Shown here piece by piece: positions 58,710 to 64,000 of a DNA stretch of 64,000 bases; within the stretch, counting starts at the first letter, position 1, and every line of letters starts with the position of its first letter. The DNA comes from Pholis gunnellus (Eukaryota; Chordata; Actinopteri; Perciformes; Pholidae). The notes below the pieces were generated by a model, which worked only from the letters and a program-made list of their open reading frames with translations, was not told the DNA's origin and did not search any database. Position numbers and translations under genes: made by a program. The stretch is from positions 22,210,427 to 22,274,426 of the forward strand of contig OU342818.1 of assembly GCA_910591455.2 (NCBI GenBank), written 5' to 3'.

Positions 58710-60029
58710 ATGTGGACAGTTCCGAAGCCAAAGTACAGAACTGGTTTGTGCACCGAGGGGGAGATCGCTGTGAACATTGGCGGAGTCCAGGTGGTGCTTT
58801 TCGGGGATGTTTTGTACCGCTACCCGGACAGCAGACTGGCGGAGTTGTTGAACTGCTCAACTCAGAATCATGAAGTCATATCCTCGCTCTGCGACGACTT
58901 CGACCCGGGCAGAAAAGAGTTTTATTTCGACCGAGATCCCGATGCCTTCAAGTGCATCATCGATGTGTACTACTTCGACGAAATCCACATCAAACCCGGC
59001 ATTTGCCCCATCTGTTTCATGAAGGAGATGGAGTTCTGGAAAATCGACCAGGGTGTTTTAGACGAGTGCTGTAAAAGCTACCTGAGCGAGAAGGAGGAAG
59101 AGCTAACGGAGATTGCAAACAAAGTAAAAGTGATTCTGGAGGACCTGGAGGTAGATCGGTGCATCACGCGTGCCCAGCGGTGCCAGAGGTTCCTGTGGAG
59201 GCTGATGGAGAAGCCGGGTTCTTCGCGGCCGGCGCGCGTCATTACCATCGCGTCCTTCCTCTCGGTCCTGGTCTCGGCGGTGGTGATGTGCGTGGGGACC
59301 ATCCCGGAGCTCCAGGTGGCGGACGCCGAGGGGAAGCTGGTGGAGCACCCGACTCTGGAGGCGATCGAGACCGCCTGCATGTCGTGGTTCACCGCGGAGT
59401 ACCTGCTGCGTCTCGCCTCCTCTCCGAACAAGCTGCACTTCGCGCTCTCCTTCATGAACATCGTCGACTTCATGGCCATCGTGCCTTTCTACGTGGTCCT
59501 ATCCCTCACCTACCTCGGCACCACGTCCATGATGGAGTTGACCAACGTCCAGCAGGCTGTGCAGGCGCTCCGCATCTTGCGCATCGCGCGCATTTTCAAG
59601 CTGGCGCGCCACTCCTCCGGGCTGCAGACCCTGACCTACGCGCTTAAAGATAGTCTGAAAGAGCTGGGCTTGCTCCTCATGTACATGGGCGTGGGCATCT
59701 TCGTGTTCTCGGCGCTGGCCTACACCATGGAGCAAAGCCACCCAGAGACGCTTTTCAGGAGCATCCCGCAGTCTTTCTGGTGGGCCATCATCACCATGAC
59801 CACGGTGGGCTACGGCGACATCTACCCCAAGACCACGCTCGGCAAGTGCAACGCTGCCGTGAGCTTCTTGTGCGGGGTGATAGCCATTGCCTTGCCCATC
59901 CACCCCATCATAAACAACTTCGTGGTGTTCTACAACAAGCAGAAAGTGCTGGAGACCGCGGCGAAGCACGAGGTGGAGCTGATGGAGCTGAAGTCGGGAA
60001 GGGACGCGCGCAGGAAAAGCATTGATTGA
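58710..60029 (+). CDS. kcnf1: Kv5.1 electrically silent potassium channel subunit
   Basis: Modulatory alpha subunit that forms no channel alone but joins Kv2 tetramers and shifts their gating. Intronless, 439 aa. The N-terminal T1 domain spans about residues 17-125 (VNIGGVQVVLFGDVL, FYFDRDPDAFKC). S1 is about 175-197, S2 219-237, S3 248-267, and S4 286-305 (ALRILRIARIFKLARHSSGL). The pore helix is 353-364, the filter TVGYGD 365-370, and S6 382-404. S6 carries PIHP at 396-399 in place of the PxP hinge of conducting Kv channels, as in human KCNF1. The protein ends shortly after S6 (ELMELKSGRDARRKSID) and so lacks about 50 residues of the human C-terminal tail (494 aa). The exon is much more GC-rich than its surroundings. 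The fish paralogue (a or b) cannot be decided here. Confidence 0.96.
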   Translation: MWTVPKPKYRTGLCTEGEIAVNIGGVQVVLFGDVLYRYPDSRLAELLNCSTQNHEVISSLCDDFDPGRKEFYFDRDPDAFKCIIDVYYFDEIHIKPGICPICFMKEMEFWKIDQGVLDECCKSYLSEKEEELTEIANKVKVILEDLEVDRCITRAQRCQRFLWRLMEKPGSSRPARVITIASFLSVLVSAVVMCVGTIPELQVADAEGKLVEHPTLEAIETACMSWFTAEYLLRLASSPNKLHFALSFMNIVDFMAIVPFYVVLSLTYLGTTSMMELTNVQQAVQALRILRIARIFKLARHSSGLQTLTYALKDSLKELGLLLMYMGVGIFVFSALAYTMEQSHPETLFRSIPQSFWWAIITMTTVGYGDIYPKTTLGKCNAAVSFLCGVIAIALPIHPIINNFVVFYNKQKVLETAAKHEVELMELKSGRDARRKSID

Positions 60030-63000
60030 GATGAGACCGCGGACGCACCAGCAGTGTGAGAATTCAGTCCGAGTCCAGTGAAGACTTTTACCAGAGCTTT
60101 TGCTGCGAATTCATTCCTGAGGAAGAAATTAATCTTATACGTGAAAAGTCTTAAACATATAAAGCCAATGTTAATTTATAAAATTCGGACCTTGACATTA
60201 AGACAATGAGACATTGTCTATGGTCACACACATTGGGACAGCTCCATGCAGTGACATCTTACTTAGCATGTTGTCTCCACACAGCTGTGTCGTTTCTGTT
60301 GCTTGGATGTGTCACGTGCCGCTTGTTCCACGGTGCAGTCATTTCTTTTCATAACTCGCTGTTGTGAAGGCTGTTATCAATGAATTAAAAGTTCATGTGG
60401 ACACACACTTGTGCACAGAGAATCATTAAAGCGTCACATTTAACCTGCTAACTGAGGTGAAACAAGTTCCCCCCGATTTAAAAAATAACAATAAAATTAA
60501 GGAGAAGTGTTTGAGGGACTTATATTGGATCAGTGTGGGTGGATTCATAGCTGCTATCATTTTAAGAAATGCAATAAATTAGATAAGCTAAAATATGACT
60601 TAAGCCGAGTCATAAATTGCAGCCCCCTGAAAAATGCATCTCTTTAATTATATTGTGCTAAAAGTGATTGTAGACGATAGTCACCTGCTCATATTTTGTG
60701 TTGTTCTGTGCCATTTGTGTCTGGCTGACCCCATTGATCAGATGTGATTATTAATTCCCTCGGGACCATGGATGGGTTACTGAACGGGCCCAGGGGCCCA
60801 AAGTGTGAGGGGCTCGCTCCCCCGGCCTTCAACTGCAAAATGTCACAATGTCAAAGAGACTATTTCACATTTTGAACCAGGAAGACTCAAATGACCACAA
60901 AGATGACATAAAATGACTACGAGATACAAAACAGCAGCAAATGGACACTAAGAGACTCACAACGACTATGAAAAGGGGCAAAACAACCTCATAGAGACAC
61001 AGAATCACTACAAATAGACACAAAGCAGCTATGAAGAGACTCATATCACCACAAAGAAACAGAAACCGACTACAAAGAGACTATAAACAATGAAAACAAC
61101 TTCAAAGTCCGCCCATGGTTTGAACAGAAATTCAGAAACAATGAGATCGTGGTGGGCTGTCGTACTGTCTCAAAAGTGAAAGGATTTTTCTTTTGTGGTT
61201 TCTAAGTTATTAATCTTTAGTCTAGGAGACATGTAACCCAACCTGACACTAACCACACATGACTACTGAACAGCTGCTGACAATGACATCCACTATCCCA
61301 GAGATGTGAACAAATATTCTCTTCCAGTATTTTTGCTGAGGTCCAAAAAGTAAAGTGTATGTGTCGTCGGAATGTCCCATTCATGTCAGCATGCTTTACT
61401 AGTTTTAGAACACAAAACAAGCTATCTATATGAAATCAAGCTATGTGACTAAGCCATGCAACATTTTCACAAATTGCATTTTCAAATCTTTTTTAATGAA
61501 AAGATACAGATTGAGTGTTGGCGTCGTTCAAAACTGAATACAGAAGAGAAGGAGTACTTTTTGTTGAAAAGGTATTCACTTATCAAAAGAGTGTTGATGG
61601 GAGACCTGTTTGAAATAAAATGATGATTTTATTTAGTTTTTTGAAGATAAGTGTTGAGAAGTCATGTAAAATATTCCGATATGACCACTGATTCTGGGTA
61701 ATTGAATCCATAACAGTGCATAATAACCTCATCATATGATTTGTGTTTAATCATTTGTAAAGTAAAACTGAAATGAATGTAGAGGAGTAAAAAGTGCAAT
61801 ATTTACAGAGGACAAAGTAGCATAAAATGGAAAGTAAAAGTACCTCAAACTTGTACTTGAGGTACAGCACTTGACTTGAGTAAACGTTCCACTGGAGTAA
61901 AACTAAATTTGCATGGCAAAAGGCCACGCCTTTTTGTAAATTCACTCGCGTTGAAAGAAGTGAGTCTGCCTGTGTTGCTTCCTGCTCACTGAGCTGCCTC
62001 TCCAATGTGCCAGTCAGTGCTGTATTGTTTCTTCCTGCAGCCATCCTGTATCAAAAACTAGATTCTATTCCGCTAAGAAGAGGTCAACGTTTGCTGTAGC
62101 CAACGTCACCGTTGACCCCTGCGAAATGTGTCTGTGTGCGGAAGCACATTTTATAAGTGGTCGGCGTAGAAGTTTCTGTGTTCATGAGCTCCTGTGCATC
62201 GCGTGTGATGCGATCCGAGGCGGTGTTCTGTGACAAGCGACCGTCCCCGGCAGGGGGGACACATCAAAGTAAAGGCTGCACGCCCCCACACACTCCACGC
62301 TCAGAAACCCTCCCCTCCCTCCCTCTCTCCTCCAACCAACGCCCCACCCTGCTGCCTCCTTTCCACCTGCCCTTGTTCTGGCTCAGATATGAGGAGCTGT
62401 CATCTCATCTGGCTGAGAGAGTCATGTTTTCAGGGTATGTGCAGATGCAAAAACGTTGTGTGTTGCACTCTGAGAAGGACCATTCATCAACACAGAAGTG
62501 ACGACATTAAAGATTCATGCGAGGATGAAGGGAAATTAACTGACATTGACTTTGACCAAATATAGCACTCAATACCTTATGCATCAGCGACCATTGCGGA
62601 GGACTCAGTCTCTCCTTCTGCGTGGCTCGGACACACACACAGGTTGAATCCGTATGTTGCTGATCGCAATGCGAGACAACTTTAAAAAATGTGCATCTGA
62701 ACATTCATGCTGCTTCTGATACAACGTCTTTCTCTCCGTTGCGACCTGTAAACAAACAGCATCAAGGACGCAGGAACATCCTCATCGATACCTGGCTTCC
62801 CCCAGAGTGCTTTGATGCTTCACAAGAGAGGTCTCCCACAATCCCCACAGTCCCAGAGAGCGCATGTGTCCGGAGGAGGATTTGATGGTGAATAGGATTC
62901 GATTGATGAACGATTTAATACCGACAATTAGTTCTTTCTTTTAATGAGTTCCCACTGGTCGTAAAGCAACGTAGCAGCGTGGGCGAGTGCATGGGGAGGT

Positions 63001-64000
63001 TAGCCTTTAGAGAGTCTTTTCTTTCTTGAGTCTTGCATGCAACAACAGCACTTGATCACAGTGGAAAATGCAGTACAAAACCACCAACAAATCCTGTTAA
63101 CCAAAGATTGTCACAGTTTAAAAAGGCCATTTAAAAAAACTAAATCTTTTGTAATTTGTATTCTCTTTGTTCCATTCATAGTTCACGTTTGGATGTAAAT
63201 GACTGACAGGCTTAAAGGGACGAGTTTTATTTAAGTTCCTGAGAGTGTGGTCCGTAGTGAGAGTCCATGCAGGCAGATGGGTGTGTTGTCTTCATGGAAG
63301 AGGTTATGTTCTTCATGGTGACATTCATTTGGCAAATGGCTTAGAGTTTAACAAAACAACACTTGCTTTGATTAAAGGAAGTCATATAGTTTGGTGATTT
63401 CTGATCAAATAGACTACAGCACAGAGGAGAAAAACATGTACCTATTTTGAAAAAGGAGGTAAAACCATGGATGGGATGGAGCACATGCGTCCTCTTTAGA
63501 ATTGTCTTAGTCATTCCTAGGGTTCTCATTTGACTACATCACTAACTAATGGATAGATAACTTTACTTCTAAAACTAAACAGTTTGGTCACACATGCACA
63601 AGACGGAGGTGGAGGTAACGAGCCTTAACAACTGTGTTAAGGGGGTGATGTGCCGGAGTTGTTTCCCCAAAGTGGCCAAAAAATCAGCTAATGCAGGTTT
63701 AGGCGAACTATGAGGCTACTTGCAACCTCGTGGTCTGGTACGGAGACCCAGAACACCTTCTGCTTAGGGCCCCAAAAACACTTGAACATGTGTGTGCGCA
63801 ACAGATGGCAGTGCAAACAGCAACGACATTTAAAGCTGTCAGTCAAACCAATTTCACCCAAAACAGAACCAAGGAAACCTTATACCCTTCATGCATAACA
63901 TCATATCCCACTCTGCTTTTTCTTTCTCTCTCTCTCTCAAAAAAACATTCTCCCTTACCAGCACTGGTCTTCTGTTGTCATGGCTCCAGTCTTTAAATAA
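60030..64000. other. Downstream region without recognised gene
   Basis: Presumed kcnf1 3'UTR followed by noncoding sequence. A degenerate minisatellite of roughly 20-nt units (ACTACAAAGAGACAxAAA type) covers about 60890-61110, and a reverse-orientation repeat covers about 61770-61910. Short open frames near 62157-62565 look random (Pro/Ser-rich, no family match). Nothing else can be supported. Confidence 0.45.

Noticed and set aside
59078..59969. Long minus-strand and shifted frames over kcnf1
   Set aside because: Shadow frames caused by the high GC content of the kcnf1 exon.

Overview
The window is a stretch of teleost nuclear genome. Evidence: vertebrate multi-exon genes with GT-AG introns, fish-type dispersed repeats, hAT, mariner-like and TTAA-flanked MITEs, and long CA microsatellites. 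The recognisable genes follow the gene order of human chromosome 2p (ODC1, NOL10, ATP6V1C2, KCNF1), except that PDIA6, expected between ATP6V1C2 and KCNF1, is not seen here. I assembled exon models by hand from splice sites, phase and remembered protein families; no alignment was run.

Layout. 1-1820 (minus): 5' end of a matrilin gene, probably matn3, cut by the window edge. 3356-8267 (plus): a GPRC6A-like class C receptor with six exons, a premature stop, two frameshifts and a probable lost splice acceptor, i.e. a young pseudogene. 10729-13419 (minus): complete odc1 CDS (460 aa), with predicted 5'UTR exons and a TATA box up to about 14832. 14.8-24.4 kb: gene-free, holding decayed LINE, MITE and other repeat fragments. 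24417-46779 (minus): complete nol10, 21 coding exons, 759 aa, with a glycine/arginine-rich tail absent from the human protein as I remember it. Its introns hold a 4-kb array of about 148 units of 27 bp, a 1.2-kb hAT-type element inserted in an older repeat, a 20-bp minisatellite and several long CA tracts. 46780-48690: the head-to-head interval between nol10 and atp6v1c2, with a mariner-like MITE and a TA tract. 48691-56478 (plus): atp6v1c2, 12 coding exons, 374 aa. 58710-60029 (plus): single-exon kcnf1 (Kv5.1-type silent subunit). 60030-64000: no gene recognised.

The genes do not form a pathway. odc1 makes putrescine, nol10 serves ribosome biogenesis, atp6v1c2 is a V-ATPase stalk subunit, kcnf1 modifies Kv2 channels and matrilin is a matrix protein. 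They are neighbours through conserved vertebrate synteny.

Most worth a second look: the 27-bp array inside nol10; two nol10 exons whose splice sites lie 10-15 nt from roughly 120-nt GT/CA tracts; the hAT element sitting where the branch point of atp6v1c2 exon 7 should be; the multiply broken receptor with a possible in-frame rescue acceptor; and a candidate 9-codon uORF in the odc1 leader.
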